Positions 1 to 8,824 of a stretch of 35,238 nt of DNA are shown in pieces. Source of the stretch: an uncultured Chloroflexus sp. Lineage in GTDB: Bacteria > Chloroflexota > Chloroflexia > Chloroflexales > Chloroflexaceae. The notes beneath the pieces are model-generated. The model worked only from the letters and a program-made list of their open reading frames with translations, made no database searches and was not told the origin of the DNA. Both the position numbers and the translations under genes were made by a program. Where the stretch lies: contig NZ_CALFBQ010000068.1 in NCBI RefSeq assembly GCF_937951745.1, positions 1 through 35,238 of the forward strand, given 5' to 3'. The number at the start of each line of letters is the position of its first letter. Positions within the stretch are counted from its first letter, which is position 1.

Positions 1-2031
1 CCAGACCGCAGCGCTGGCGTCACTCGGCGCGCGCCAGTCTCCCCGCGGCGAGAGGGAGCCACCTGAGCCGACTTTGGGGCCGTTGGGCATGGCCGAGCGT
101 TTGAATTGGCTGATTTGGAAGAAGCGGTAGAGGAAAACCCGCAGCCAGTGCAGGATGGTGGGGAGATCGTAGGCCCGTCGCTCGTGCGCTGGTAAGCCCT
201 CTGGCCATGCGCCAACCTGCGTGTCACGCCACGCATGCATTGCGAGAAATGCGACTTTGCTTGGCCGAAAGCCGTAGCGGGTGATGTAGTAGAGGTTGAA
301 GTCCTGTAGCGCATACGGCCCGATGATCGCCTCGGTGCGCTGGGCCGGTTTGTCGTCGCTGTTGGCCGTCGCCGGCACTAGTTCGGGCGAGATTTCGGTG
401 GCGAGAATATCGGTCAGCACGCGATTCGCTTCCTCACCCAATTCACCGCTGCGAATGACATAGCGGATCAGGTGCTGGATCAGGGTTTTTGGCACCGAGG
501 CGTTGACGTTGTAGTGCGCCATCTGGTCACCGACGCCGTAAGTACACCAGCCGAGCGCCAATTCGCTCAGGTCGCCGGTGCCAACAACGATTGCGTTGTG
601 GTAGTTGGCCAGCCGGAAAAGGTGCGAGGTACGTTCACCGGCTTGTACGTTCTCGAAGGTGACGTCGTACACCGGCGCGCCTTCACCGGCAGGGTGGCCA
701 AGGTCGCGCAGCATTTGCAAGGCCGAGGGCCGGATGTCAATCTCGTGAGCACTGACGCCAAGCGCGGCCATAAGGGCGTGGGCATTCGCCCGGGTTCGGC
801 TGCTGGTGGCGAAGCCGGGCATGGTGTAGGCCAAGACGTTCTGGCGTGGCAGGCCAAGTCGATCCATAGCGCGCGCGGCCACAATCAGAGCCTGCGTGCT
901 ATCAAGGCCACCCGACACACCGATCACGACCTTTTCGACCTTAGCACTGCGCATACGCTGGATGAGACCATGCACCTGAATGTTGTACGCTTCGTAGCAA
1001 CGCTCGTCGCGGGTGGCCGGGTCGTTCGGTACATACGGAAACCGTGCGACCTCGCGACGCAGATCGGTCACAACCGGCGGGGTGATCGGCAGCGCAAGCT
1101 TGCGCATGTGACGCAATCGTTCGCGGTAATCGCCAATACTGTCACTGAAGCTGGTTTGGCGCATGCGATCTTGCTGCAATCGCTCTAGATCAACGTCGGC
1201 GAAGATGATCTGCTCGTCGTCGCGAAAACGCTGCGATTCGGTCAAGAGTTCACCGTTTTCACAAATCAGGGCGTGACCGTCCCACGCGAGATCGGTTGTG
1301 CTTTCACCTAAGCCTGCTGCCGAATAGAGATACGCAGCAATGGTACGGGCTGATTGGCTTAGGCATAATGCCCGCCGGTAGTCGGCCTTGCCAATCGTGA
1401 TGTTCGAAGCCGACAGGTTACAGAGCACGGTCGCACCGGCTAGCGCAGCGAACGTACTCGGCGGCAGTGGTGTCCACAGATCTTCACAGATTTCAACATG
1501 TACGGCAAAACCGGGAATTGCCGGCGCTTCGTAGATGAGATCAGTGCCGAAAGGTACGGTCTGGCCGGCGACGCGGATGGTGTCGCCGATCGCGTCGCGA
1601 GCGGCGGCGAAGTGGCGTTTTTCGTAAAATTCGCGATAATTAGGTAAATAACTCTTTGGGGTTACTCCTACGATTTGGCCGCTACAGATGGCAATTGCAC
1701 AGTTAAAGAGACGAGCCTCGTGCCGCAGTGGCGCACCTACGAGGAGAAGCGCATTTATCTCGCGCGAAGCGTGAACTATCGCGGCCACCGCCTGCTCAAC
1801 GGCGTCGAGCAACGTAGTTTGGTGGAAGAGATCGTCGTTGCTGTAGGCCGAAATGCCGAGTTCGGGGAAGAGGGCTAATACCGCTCCTTCAGCAGCGGCC
1901 CGATGGGCCAAGGCAATGGTGCGCTCTGCATTTACTGTTGGCTCGGCGATCTGTACCGTCGGGATGGCAACAGCTAGGCGGGCAAAGCCGTGGCGGTATA
2001 TGGAATAGAAGGGATGGGGCTGACTCATCAT
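1..2031 (-). CDS. nadE: Glutamine-dependent NAD+ synthase, 3' end cut by window edge
   Basis: This enzyme converts deamido-NAD+, ATP and glutamine to NAD+ in the last step of NAD biosynthesis. The minus strand is open for 677 codons from ATG at 2031 to position 1 without a stop. The N-terminal part is a nitrilase-fold glutaminase with its Glu-Lys-Cys triad: E in FPELGIS (about residue 57), K in [16 protein letters not shown] (about 126) and C in VEICEDLW (about 182). The synthase part carries the PP-loop SGGLDST near residue 375, followed by the family segments [16 protein letters not shown] and [12 protein letters not shown]. The final visible residues ([15 protein letters not shown]) match the usual end of the roughly 680-residue two-domain form, so only a few residues should be missing. 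A second ATG follows the first directly. No strong Shine-Dalgarno is visible; an AT-rich TATACT lies upstream. Known: the glutaminase domain lets the enzyme use glutamine as ammonia donor. Confidence 0.95.
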   Translation of the reverse strand, partial: MMSQPHPFYSIYRHGFARLAVAIPTVQIAEPTVNAERTIALAHRAAAEGAVLALFPELGISAYSNDDLFHQTTLLDAVEQAVAAIVHASREINALLLVGAPLRHEARLFNCAIAICSGQIVGVTPKSYLPNYREFYEKRHFAAARDAIGDTIRVAGQTVPFGTDLIYEAPAIPGFAVHVEICEDLWTPLPPSTFAALAGATVLCNLSASNITIGKADYRRALCLSQSARTIAAYLYSAAGLGESTTDLAWDGHALICENGELLTESQRFRDDEQIIFADVDLERLQQDRMRQTSFSDSIGDYRERLRHMRKLALPITPPVVTDLRREVARFPYVPNDPATRDERCYEAYNIQVHGLIQRMRSAKVEKVVIGVSGGLDSTQALIVAARAMDRLGLPRQNVLAYTMPGFATSSRTRANAHALMAALGVSAHEIDIRPSALQMLRDLGHPAGEGAPVYDVTFENVQAGERTSHLFRLANYHNAIVVGTGDLSELALGWCTYGVGDQMAHYNVNASVPKTLIQHLIRYVIRSGELGEEANRVLTDILATEISPELVPATANSDDKPAQRTEAIIGPYALQDFNLYYITRYGFRPSKVAFLAMHAWRDTQVGAWPEGLPAHERRAYDLPTILHWLRVFLYRFFQISQFKRSAMPNGPKVGSGGSLSPRGDWRAPSDASAAVW

Positions 2032-2084
2032 GGATCGCTCGTCTTGTATCGGCTGATTACTGTATAGTATATCGCTTCTTGCCG

Positions 2085-2140
2085 GCAGAGAACGCAACGG
2101 GGGAAACGCCAAGGCACAAAGCGCGCAGAGAACGCAACGG
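2085..2140. repeat. Two copies of a 16-bp direct repeat, intergenic
   Basis: The 16-mer gcagagaacgcaacgg occurs at 2085-2100 and again at 2125-2140, separated by a related stretch (gggaaacgccaaggcacaaagcgc). This resembles the 'aacgcaaaggcgcagag' type of intergenic repeat found dispersed in several bacterial genomes. It has no start codon and ribosome-binding site that would suggest a gene. Confidence 0.7.
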
Positions 2141-2141
2141 T

Positions 2142-2262
2142 GGTACAAGTATAAGCTAATTTCACAGAAGGTTCAGACACGATATGGGATTTGTTCTAAT
2201 CAATGGGTAGTATGGTACCAAGTGTAAGCTAATTCCATAGAAGGTTCAGACATAACATGGTG
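2142..2262. repeat. Imperfect tandem repeat of about 47 bp, two copies
   Basis: The unit at 2142-2188 (ggtacaagtataagctaa, then aaggttcagacacgatatgg) recurs at 2214-2262 (ggtaccaagtgtaagctaa, then aaggttcagacataacatgg). The period is about 72 bp and there are only a few substitutions. The DNA is AT-richer than the flanking genes. Together with the neighbouring repeats it fills the 354-bp divergent gap between nadE and the aldehyde dehydrogenase gene. I see no gene in this gap. Confidence 0.7.
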
Positions 2263-2299
2263 TTCGTTTTAGCCAACGGGTATGCTAAATATTACCCAA

Positions 2300-2362
2300 C
2301 CTTGCGTCTCTTGGTGCCTTTGCACCTTTTGCGTTTATTACCCTTTGCGCCTTCGCGGTTGG
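2300..2362. repeat. Inverted counterpart of the gcagagaacgcaac repeat
   Basis: This segment (cttgcgtctcttggtgcct, ttgcaccttttgcg, ccctttgcgccttcgcgg) reads as a degraded reverse complement of the repeat at 2085-2140. It lies directly before the aldehyde dehydrogenase ribosome-binding site (aaaggag, 2373-2379), so it would be part of the leader of that transcript or would overlap its promoter. Confidence 0.5.
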
Positions 2363-2385
2363 TTTGGTTGTGAAAGGAGCGCATC

Positions 2386-3846
2386 ATGTCAGTGATGGCA
2401 GAAGGAATCTTGGCGACGTTGCCTTTACGCTTGCTCATTAACGGCGAGTGGCGTGAGGCGGAGAATGGAGCAACCTTTGCCGTGATAAACCCGGCCAACG
2501 CTACCGTGTTGGGGTATGTGCCCGATGCTGGCGTGGCCGAGACAAGAGCAGCCATTGCAGCGGCAGTGGCCGCCCAACCGGGATGGGCAGCGACGCCGGC
2601 TGGTGAACGAGCAGCGCTGCTGCGCCGGGTGGCGGGGTTGATGCTCGAACGGCAGCAGGAGCTGGCGACGATTATGACCCTCGAACAAGGCAAGCCACTG
2701 GCTGAGGCGCGAGGTGAGATCGCGTATGCGGCGAGTTTTCTCAGTTGGTTTGCCGGCGAAGCCGAGCGGATCTACGGGATGACGATCCCTGCTTCAACCA
2801 ACGCCAAACGGATTCTGGTACTGCGCCAACCGGTGGGGGTCGTGGCAATGATCACGCCGTGGAACTTTCCAAGCGCAATGATTACCCGCAAGTTAGGGCC
2901 GGCCCTTGCTGCCGGTTGCACGGTGATCGCCAAGCCTGCCGAGCAGACGCCGCTCTCGGCGCTGGCGCTCGGTCAACTTTTTACCGAAGCCGGCGCGCCT
3001 CCCGGTGTAGTTAATATCATCACATGTCAAGACCCGCGTCCGTTTGCTGATACGATCTTCGCCGACACTCGCGTGCGCAAGATTAGCTTTACCGGTAGCA
3101 CCGAAGTCGGCAAGGAGCTGATGCGGCGGTCGGCGGATACGCTCAAGCGGGTGTCGCTAGAATTGGGTGGCAATGCGCCGTTTATCGTCTTCGCCGATGC
3201 TGATCTCGATGCAGCGGTGCGTGGCGCGATCGCCTCGAAGTTTCGTAACGCCGGCCAGACCTGCGTCTGCGCGAATCGGATCTTTGTGCAACGCTCAATC
3301 TACGCCGATTTCGCCGAACGATTTGCTGCCGAAGTAGCGCGGTTGACCGTTGGCGACGGCTTACAGCCCGGGGTGCAGATTGGCCCGCTGATCGATGAAC
3401 AGGCCCGGCAGAAGGTTGAGCGCCACGTGCGTGATGCGCTTACGGCCGGAGCGAAGGTAGTGGTTGGGGGCGGCCCAGCCCCGCTCGGCGGCAACTTCTG
3501 GTTGCCGACAGTGCTGCTGGATGCGCGCAGCGATATGCTTGTGGCCCGTGAAGAAACGTTTGGCCCCGTTGCGCCGTTAATACCGTTCGATGATGAGGCT
3601 GAGGTCATTCGCATGGCCAACGACACTCCCTACGGATTGGCCGCCTACGCTTTCACCCGCGATGTGGGTCGGGTTTGGCGGCTGGCCGAAGGGTTGGAAT
3701 ATGGGATTATCGGTATCAATGATCCGATTCCCTCAACCGCCCAAGCACCGTTTGGCGGTGTCAAGCAGAGTGGGATCGGGCGCGAGGGTGGGCCGACCGG
3801 GATTGATGAGTATCTCGACATTAAGTATGTCTCGATCGGGATTTGA
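2386..3846 (+). CDS. gabD: NAD(P)-dependent aldehyde dehydrogenase, succinate-semialdehyde dehydrogenase type
   Basis: The product oxidises an aldehyde to the acid with NAD(P)+; the closest recognised group is succinate-semialdehyde dehydrogenase, which makes succinate from GABA-derived semialdehyde. The 486-residue length is normal for the family. Visible motifs are TPWNFP (158-163), the FTGSTEVG cofactor loop (about 235-242), the general base Glu259 in LELGG, and the nucleophile Cys293 in GQTCVCANR. Cys295 two residues on gives the C-x-C pair typical of SSADH enzymes. EETFGPV and the C-terminal FGGVKQSGIGREGG are also present. The start ATG at 2386 is supported by aaaggag at 2373-2379; an ATG three codons later is possible. 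It leads a rightward series with an amine oxidase and an amidase. The exact substrate is inferred, because related dehydrogenases share these motifs. Confidence 0.88.
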   Translation: MSVMAEGILATLPLRLLINGEWREAENGATFAVINPANATVLGYVPDAGVAETRAAIAAAVAAQPGWAATPAGERAALLRRVAGLMLERQQELATIMTLEQGKPLAEARGEIAYAASFLSWFAGEAERIYGMTIPASTNAKRILVLRQPVGVVAMITPWNFPSAMITRKLGPALAAGCTVIAKPAEQTPLSALALGQLFTEAGAPPGVVNIITCQDPRPFADTIFADTRVRKISFTGSTEVGKELMRRSADTLKRVSLELGGNAPFIVFADADLDAAVRGAIASKFRNAGQTCVCANRIFVQRSIYADFAERFAAEVARLTVGDGLQPGVQIGPLIDEQARQKVERHVRDALTAGAKVVVGGGPAPLGGNFWLPTVLLDARSDMLVAREETFGPVAPLIPFDDEAEVIRMANDTPYGLAAYAFTRDVGRVWRLAEGLEYGIIGINDPIPSTAQAPFGGVKQSGIGREGGPTGIDEYLDIKYVSIGI

Positions 3847-3941
3847 GTGGGCGAAGGCGAGGCAGGAATAGCTTGGGTATTGTTTCGCACGCTGATACAT
3901 AACAAAGGACGGAACTCAGACGAGGAATGAAGGGCGAGCGC

Positions 3942-5222
3942 ATGGCTGACACAACGGAGACTGAGTACGATGTCGCGGTGATTGGAGCCGGGGCAGCGGG
4001 ATTGGCTGCTGCTCGTATGCTGCACGACGTCGGTGCGCAGGTAATTGTGATCGAGGCGCGGCCTCGGATTGGTGGGCGGATCTGGACGGAGCGCAGTTGC
4101 GGGTGGTACCCGATTGAGTTGGGGGCAGAGCTGATCCACGGCGCGCAGACGAGCACGGTCGATCTGGCAGAGAAGGCTGGATTGACGCTCGACGAGGTTG
4201 ATCGGTATAACGGCTTGCGCTGGGGGAGACCGGCTCGATTGATCAGCGAGCTGTCGCCAGATGATCCAGCTCGACGAGCGATTGAGCAGGCACGTGCAGT
4301 ATGGAACTTACTCGCGCAGCGGTACCCTGATGATGCCGCCGATTGTTCACTCGCTGATGAGCTGCGCCAACACGGATTCACACCGATGGCGCTGAGCATC
4401 GCCGATGTGGTGCTGGCTCAGACCTGCTGCGCTGAAGTCGAGCTGCTCAGTTGCCTCGATCTGGCCCGTGAGCAGCGGGTGGATCGAGCCGGGCCGCGCG
4501 AGTTCCGGCTGCGCGCGCGGTACGATACCCTCTTGGCATGGCTTGCTCGTGGCCTCGATCTGCACCTCGGCAGGCCAGTGCAGGCAATTACCGATCACGG
4601 CGACCGCGTGACAGTTCACACGACTGCTGGCCCGTTAGGGGCGAGGCACTGTATTATCACCGTACCGGTGGCAGTGCTGGCCGCCGGGATGATCCGTTTC
4701 GACCCGCCGCTCTCGGCTGGCAAACAGGCAGCAATTGCCGCCTTTCGCACGCGCCCGGCAACCAAACACTTCTTCTGGTTCGATGCGCCGCTCTGGGACG
4801 AAGGCTTTGCCTACGCCGCCCACAATGGCTTGTTTGCTCGCTGGTGGACGCCAGCCCATCCCGATTTGGCTGCGCCGTTACTCTGTTGCTACGTCACTGC
4901 CGAACGCGCAGCAGTACTCGACCGGTTGCCGGATGCGACGGTACGCGAGATCGGTTTGGCAGAACTGGGCCAGTTGCTGGGCCGCGACGATGTAGCGACC
5001 CACTGCGTAGGATTCAGGCGCTACCGCTGGGCCGCCGACGCATACGCACGCGGCGGGTATGCCCATCTGCCGCCGGGGATGGCGTGGGCGCGACCAGTGT
5101 TGGCTGCGGCGGAAGGCAATCTGCATTTCGCCGGCGAAGCCACCGCCTACGACAGCAATCCCCAGACGGTGCATGGCGCGATCGATAGCGGACAGCGAGC
5201 AGCACGAGAAATCTTCAATTGA
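3942..5222 (+). CDS. Flavin monoamine oxidase family protein (FAD-dependent amine oxidase)
   Basis: The product is a soluble flavoprotein of the amine oxidase family, which oxidises primary or polyamines to aldehyde, ammonia and hydrogen peroxide. The N-terminus holds the dinucleotide-binding motif GAGAAG (residues 15-20), followed by an acidic residue in VIVIEARPRIGGRIWTE. The C-terminus has the FAD-contacting block FAGEATAYDSNPQTVHGA, standard for this family. A Lys in TKHFFWF may be the conserved lysine near flavin N5. I chose ATG 3942 (426 residues) because aaggg sits seven bases upstream; the in-frame ATG at 3927 has GAGGA too close to it. The gene lies 95 bp after the aldehyde dehydrogenase and 18 bp before the amidase. 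The amine substrate cannot be told from sequence. Confidence 0.88.
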   Translation: MADTTETEYDVAVIGAGAAGLAAARMLHDVGAQVIVIEARPRIGGRIWTERSCGWYPIELGAELIHGAQTSTVDLAEKAGLTLDEVDRYNGLRWGRPARLISELSPDDPARRAIEQARAVWNLLAQRYPDDAADCSLADELRQHGFTPMALSIADVVLAQTCCAEVELLSCLDLAREQRVDRAGPREFRLRARYDTLLAWLARGLDLHLGRPVQAITDHGDRVTVHTTAGPLGARHCIITVPVAVLAAGMIRFDPPLSAGKQAAIAAFRTRPATKHFFWFDAPLWDEGFAYAAHNGLFARWWTPAHPDLAAPLLCCYVTAERAAVLDRLPDATVREIGLAELGQLLGRDDVATHCVGFRRYRWAADAYARGGYAHLPPGMAWARPVLAAAEGNLHFAGEATAYDSNPQTVHGAIDSGQRAAREIFN

Positions 5223-5240
5223 TCACAACGGGAGCATCTC

Positions 5241-6827
5241 ATGTCTAATGCCACCATCATCGACCGGTTGCGGGCTGCATTGCGTGCTATCGGCATTCCG
5301 GCTACCGACGCCGATTTTGCCGGTATCATCGAAAAGGGATTCCTCAGCCGTTGGCCTGACGTCGAACGTCTGCTCGATGCAGTTGACCACGAACAACTAC
5401 CTGACATGCTCGACGCGGCCAGTCTGCCGCCAGCGGCCAGCCCACCGAACGGCGGCCTGCCGGCGAGTGATGATCCGACGACCATCCTCGGTATTGCGAA
5501 CCAATTGCAACGGCGGACAATCTCGGCGGTGGAGCTAGCCGAGCAGGTGTTGGAGCAGATTGCCGATCATGATGCTGAGTTGAACGCCTTCCAGATCGTG
5601 ATGGCCGAGAGCGCGCTGGCCGATGCCCGCGCCGCCGACGCCGAACTGGCGGCGGGCAAGGTGCGCAGCCCGCTGCACGGCGTACCAGTAGCGGTGAAGG
5701 ATCTGTTCGACGTAGCCGGCTACCCAACCGCGGCAGGTTCGCGGATTCGCGCCGGTGTGATGGCGGCGACCGACGCAACCGTCGTTGAACGGCTCCGCGC
5801 CGCTGGCGCGATCATTATCGGCAAAACACGTATGTCAGAGTTCGCCTACTCACCCGGCTCGAACAATGCACACTACGGCCCAACCGCCAACCCTTACAAC
5901 CGCCAGCATGACAGTGGCGGCAGCAGTAGTGGCAGTGCAGTGGCAACAACCACCGGTATGGCATTTGCGGCAATCGGTACTGACACCGGCGGCTCGATCC
6001 GCATTCCGGCAGCCCACTGCGGGATCGTTGGACTCAAACCCACCTATGGCCGGGTGAGTCTGGCCGGCGGCTTTACCCTCTCGTGGTCGCTCGATCATGC
6101 TGGGCCGCTGGCGCGCACAGTAGCCGACGCAGCATTACTGCTCAGTGTTATCGCTGGACCAGACCAACGCGATCCGCGCACCTTGCGGCCAGCGCCCGAC
6201 TTTACCGGTGGCGGTTTGGTAGCCGGGGTACGCAACTTGCGCGTGGGTCTGGTAACCGCTGATGGCAGCGGGCAGACGATGGCCGGCCCCGCCGAGCTGG
6301 CGGCAATGCAGCGCACCGCCGATGCGTTAGCCGGACAGGGGGCGACTGTGACGCCCATTGAAGTGCCTGAACTCGAAGAACTACGGTTGCTGAATCAGGC
6401 ATTGCTGGCAATGGAAGCCGCTGCACTGCATCTGCCGTGGTTGCGCACCCGGCTCGACGAGTACGGTGAATTTATGCGCCAGCGTATTTTGGCGGCATTC
6501 ATCTATTCACCGGCTGACGTGACGCGGGTGCAGCAGGCACGGGCAGCGTTACGACGACGAGTAGCGGCCCGTTTAGCCGAGATCGATCTCTTGATAACAC
6601 CGGTCGTACCCGGCCCGGCGCCGGCGTTAGGGGTGCCGACGCCGACCTCATTCACCGGGCCGTGGAATTTCCTTGGTTGGCCGGCACTGAGCTTACCGGC
6701 AGGTATGGGTGACGACGGCTTGCCGCGCGCGGCGCAACTGGTGGCTCGCCCGTGGAACGAACCGCTGCTGCTGCGGACTGCTTTCGCTGCCGAACAGGTG
6801 CTAGGCCGGCTGATGCCATCTCTGTAA
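5241..6827 (+). CDS. Amidase signature family hydrolase
   Basis: The product is a 528-residue amidase-signature enzyme that hydrolyses a carboxamide to acid and ammonia. The Ser-cisSer-Lys triad is visible: Lys153 in AVKDLFDV, the Ser-rich loop DSGGSSSGSA (224-233) containing the cis-Ser, and the nucleophile Ser252 in GTDTGGSIRIP. It resembles GatA in the core but is preceded by about 80 extra residues that look helical and acidic (SRWPDVERLLDAVDHEQL) with a Pro-rich linker. No GatB or GatC gene is adjacent, so a stand-alone amidase is more likely than a tRNA amidotransferase subunit. GGGAG precedes the ATG at 5241 by six bases. The 18-bp gap after the amine oxidase suggests co-transcription. 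The substrate is unknown. Confidence 0.88.
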   Translation: MSNATIIDRLRAALRAIGIPATDADFAGIIEKGFLSRWPDVERLLDAVDHEQLPDMLDAASLPPAASPPNGGLPASDDPTTILGIANQLQRRTISAVELAEQVLEQIADHDAELNAFQIVMAESALADARAADAELAAGKVRSPLHGVPVAVKDLFDVAGYPTAAGSRIRAGVMAATDATVVERLRAAGAIIIGKTRMSEFAYSPGSNNAHYGPTANPYNRQHDSGGSSSGSAVATTTGMAFAAIGTDTGGSIRIPAAHCGIVGLKPTYGRVSLAGGFTLSWSLDHAGPLARTVADAALLLSVIAGPDQRDPRTLRPAPDFTGGGLVAGVRNLRVGLVTADGSGQTMAGPAELAAMQRTADALAGQGATVTPIEVPELEELRLLNQALLAMEAAALHLPWLRTRLDEYGEFMRQRILAAFIYSPADVTRVQQARAALRRRVAARLAEIDLLITPVVPGPAPALGVPTPTSFTGPWNFLGWPALSLPAGMGDDGLPRAAQLVARPWNEPLLLRTAFAAEQVLGRLMPSL

Positions 6828-6839
6828 CACGGCGCGCTA

Positions 6840-6848
6840 TGCTACAAT
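6840..6848 (+). promoter_or_regulatory. Possible extended -10 promoter element before the biotin carboxylase gene
   Basis: TG-C-TACAAT at 6840-6848 matches an extended -10 (TGnTATAAT with one mismatch) and lies 58 bp before the next ATG. No convincing -35 box is placed 16-18 bp upstream, so it would depend on the extended -10. It could allow transcription separate from the upstream cluster. Confidence 0.3.
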
Positions 6849-6905
6849 TGGCACCCGTGCCGCACAGCGTTGAAGCGGCGCAAGCAGCATTGAGGAGCGG
6901 CTGCA

Positions 6906-8681
6906 ATGTTTCGTACAGTACTAGTTGCGAACCGCGGCGAGATTGCTTTGCGCGTGATGCGCGCCTGCCGCGAATTGGGTCTGCGCTGCGTGGCTGTCTA
7001 TTCAGAGGCCGACCGTGATGCGCCCCATGTGGCTTATGCCGACGATGCTTATCTGATTGGCCCACCATCGCCGGCGGAGAGCTATCTGAACATCGAAGCG
7101 ATTATTCGCGCCGCCAAAGCCACCGGCGCCGAGGCGATCCATCCCGGTTATGGCTTTCTGGCTGAAAACCCCAACTTTGTGCGCGCAGTCACTGCTGCCG
7201 GCTTAGTCTTTATTGGTCCACCAGCAGAAGTGATGGAGCGGATGGGGGGAAAGACAGCGGCCCGTCGAGAAGCAACGGCGGCAGGTGTGCCGCTGGTGCC
7301 CGGCGTGCTTGAGCCGGTGGCCGATGCGGCTGAAGTGAAGCGGTTGGGGAAGGAGTTTGGCTACCCGATCGCGATTAAGGCGGTCGGCGGCGGCGGTGGG
7401 CGCGGCTTGCGAGTGGTGCGCTCGCCGGAAGAGGTGGCGGAGGCGTTTGCTGCGGCCCGCCGCGAAGCGGAGGTCGCCTTCAAGAACGGCGAACTCTACG
7501 TCGAAAAGTATCTCGATGATCCGCGTCACATCGAGATACAGGTGCTGGCCGATGGCTACGGCAATGCGGTAGCGCTCGGCGAGCGCGACTGCTCGGTGCA
7601 GCGCCGCCATCAAAAGCTCATCGAGGAATGCCCTTCGCCGGCGCTCACCCCTGAGCTGCGCGCCGAGATGGGGGCAGCGGCAGTCCGTCTGGCCAAAGCG
7701 GTCGGCTATGTCAGCGCCGGTACGCTTGAATTTCTCTATCAAGACGGGCGGTACTACTTTCTGGAAATGAATACTCGTATTCAGGTCGAGCACACCGTGA
7801 CCGAGATGGTCTACGGCGTCGATCTGGTAGCGGCCCAAATCCGCATTGCTCAAGGGGAAAAACTCTGGCTGAAGCAGGAAGACCTCGTGCCGCGTGGGCA
7901 CGCGATTGAATGCCGGATCAACGCCGAAGATCCGCTGCACAACTTCCGCCCGGCGTTGGGCGCGATCGGTGAATACCGCGAGCCGGTGGGGTTGGGGGTG
8001 CGGGTAGACAGCGGGGTGCGGGCCAATTACACTGTGCCATCGCATTACGATTCGCTATTGGCGAAGGTGATTACGTGGGGGGCCGACCGTAAGGAGGCGA
8101 TTGCGCGCATGCGGCGGGCGTTGGCCGAGTACCGCATCGAAGGCGTCACCACCATCATCCCCTTTCACCTTGCCGCCCTCGAACACCCGGTCTTTGTGGC
8201 TGGCGCGGCAACGGTCAACTTCATTCCGCGCCACCCAGAGCTGCTCACCCGCACAGCCGAGCTGATGCCGCCGGCGGCCACGCCAGCCCCGGCAGAGCCG
8301 ACCCCGGAACCGCGCCGGTTTACGGTGGAAGTGAACGGGCGGCGGTTTGGCGTGGCCGTGTTCGGCGATGGTATGAGCCTTGTCCCGCCCCAGCCGGCGG
8401 CGGTGCGCGGCCCTGCGCCGCGCCGCGTGGCGCCGAAGAAGACGGCGCTGGCCGCGCCGGTTGATGGCGTGATCAGCCCCATTCAAGGTCGGGTGGTGGC
8501 GGTGCGGGTGGCCCATGGTCAGCAGGTTGAAGCCGGCCAAGTGTTGTTCATCGTGGAAGCGATGAAGATGGAGAACGAGATTACCGCCCCTCACAGCGGC
8601 ACGATCGGCGAGGTGCGGGTCGAAGTCGGGGCGACGGTTGAAGCCGGCGCCGTGTTGGCGACCTACCAAACCACCGCGTAA
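6906..8681 (+). CDS. Acetyl/propionyl-CoA carboxylase alpha chain: biotin carboxylase fused to biotin carboxyl carrier domain
   Basis: The product carboxylates its own biotin with ATP and bicarbonate and passes the carboxyl group to an acyl-CoA carboxyltransferase. Residues 1-450 are biotin carboxylase: VLVANRGEIA at the N-terminus, the ATP-grasp glycine loop GGGGGRG (161-167), ERDCSVQRRHQKLIEE (226-241) and EMNTRIQVEHTVTE (287-300). A Pro/Ala-rich linker follows. A lipoyl/biotinyl domain ends the protein, with the biotin attachment site EAMKMENEI and Lys554. The 591-residue length matches the actinobacterial-type alpha chains. GAGGAG lies eight bases before the ATG. No carboxyltransferase subunit gene is in the window, so the partner must be elsewhere and the acyl-CoA used is undecided. 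In Chloroflexota that use the 3-hydroxypropionate bicycle such enzymes act in CO2 fixation; whether that holds here is inference. Confidence 0.93.
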   Translation: MFRTVLVANRGEIALRVMRACRELGLRCVAVYSEADRDAPHVAYADDAYLIGPPSPAESYLNIEAIIRAAKATGAEAIHPGYGFLAENPNFVRAVTAAGLVFIGPPAEVMERMGGKTAARREATAAGVPLVPGVLEPVADAAEVKRLGKEFGYPIAIKAVGGGGGRGLRVVRSPEEVAEAFAAARREAEVAFKNGELYVEKYLDDPRHIEIQVLADGYGNAVALGERDCSVQRRHQKLIEECPSPALTPELRAEMGAAAVRLAKAVGYVSAGTLEFLYQDGRYYFLEMNTRIQVEHTVTEMVYGVDLVAAQIRIAQGEKLWLKQEDLVPRGHAIECRINAEDPLHNFRPALGAIGEYREPVGLGVRVDSGVRANYTVPSHYDSLLAKVITWGADRKEAIARMRRALAEYRIEGVTTIIPFHLAALEHPVFVAGAATVNFIPRHPELLTRTAELMPPAATPAPAEPTPEPRRFTVEVNGRRFGVAVFGDGMSLVPPQPAAVRGPAPRRVAPKKTALAAPVDGVISPIQGRVVAVRVAHGQQVEAGQVLFIVEAMKMENEITAPHSGTIGEVRVEVGATVEAGAVLATYQTTA

Positions 8682-8693
8682 TATACCTCCGTC

Positions 8694-8715
8694 GAGCCGC
8701 ACAGTCATGCGGCTC
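8694..8715 (+). other. Hairpin just after the biotin carboxylase stop
   Basis: The arms gagccgca (8694-8701) and tgcggctc (8708-8715) pair perfectly over 8 bp around a 6-base loop. No T-tract follows, so it may act with the terminator 30 bp downstream or stabilise the 3' end. Confidence 0.5.
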
Positions 8716-8743
8716 CCATCATCGTCATGTGATCGAGATCGCC

Positions 8744-8774
8744 TCATCGCGCCGTGCGGCGCGATGATTTTTTT
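8744..8774 (+). terminator. Rho-independent terminator after the biotin carboxylase gene
   Basis: A perfect 10-bp stem (tcatcgcgcc at 8744-8753, ggcgcgatga at 8758-8767) with a four-base loop is followed at once by seven T (8768-8774). It separates the upstream metabolic series from the cupin gene. Confidence 0.88.
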
Positions 8775-8824
8775 GGTATCATCACGGCAGAATCGGCGCG
8801 ATCATCCCTAACACAGGAGGCCCT

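Noticed and set aside
472-1188. Open frame of 238 codons on the plus strand
   Set aside because: It lies antisense inside the NAD+ synthase gene, whose catalytic motifs are intact on the other strand; it shows no recognisable domain.
7203-8045. Open frame of 280 codons on the minus strand
   Set aside because: It is the antisense shadow of the biotin carboxylase domain, with His/Arg-rich composition and no family motif.
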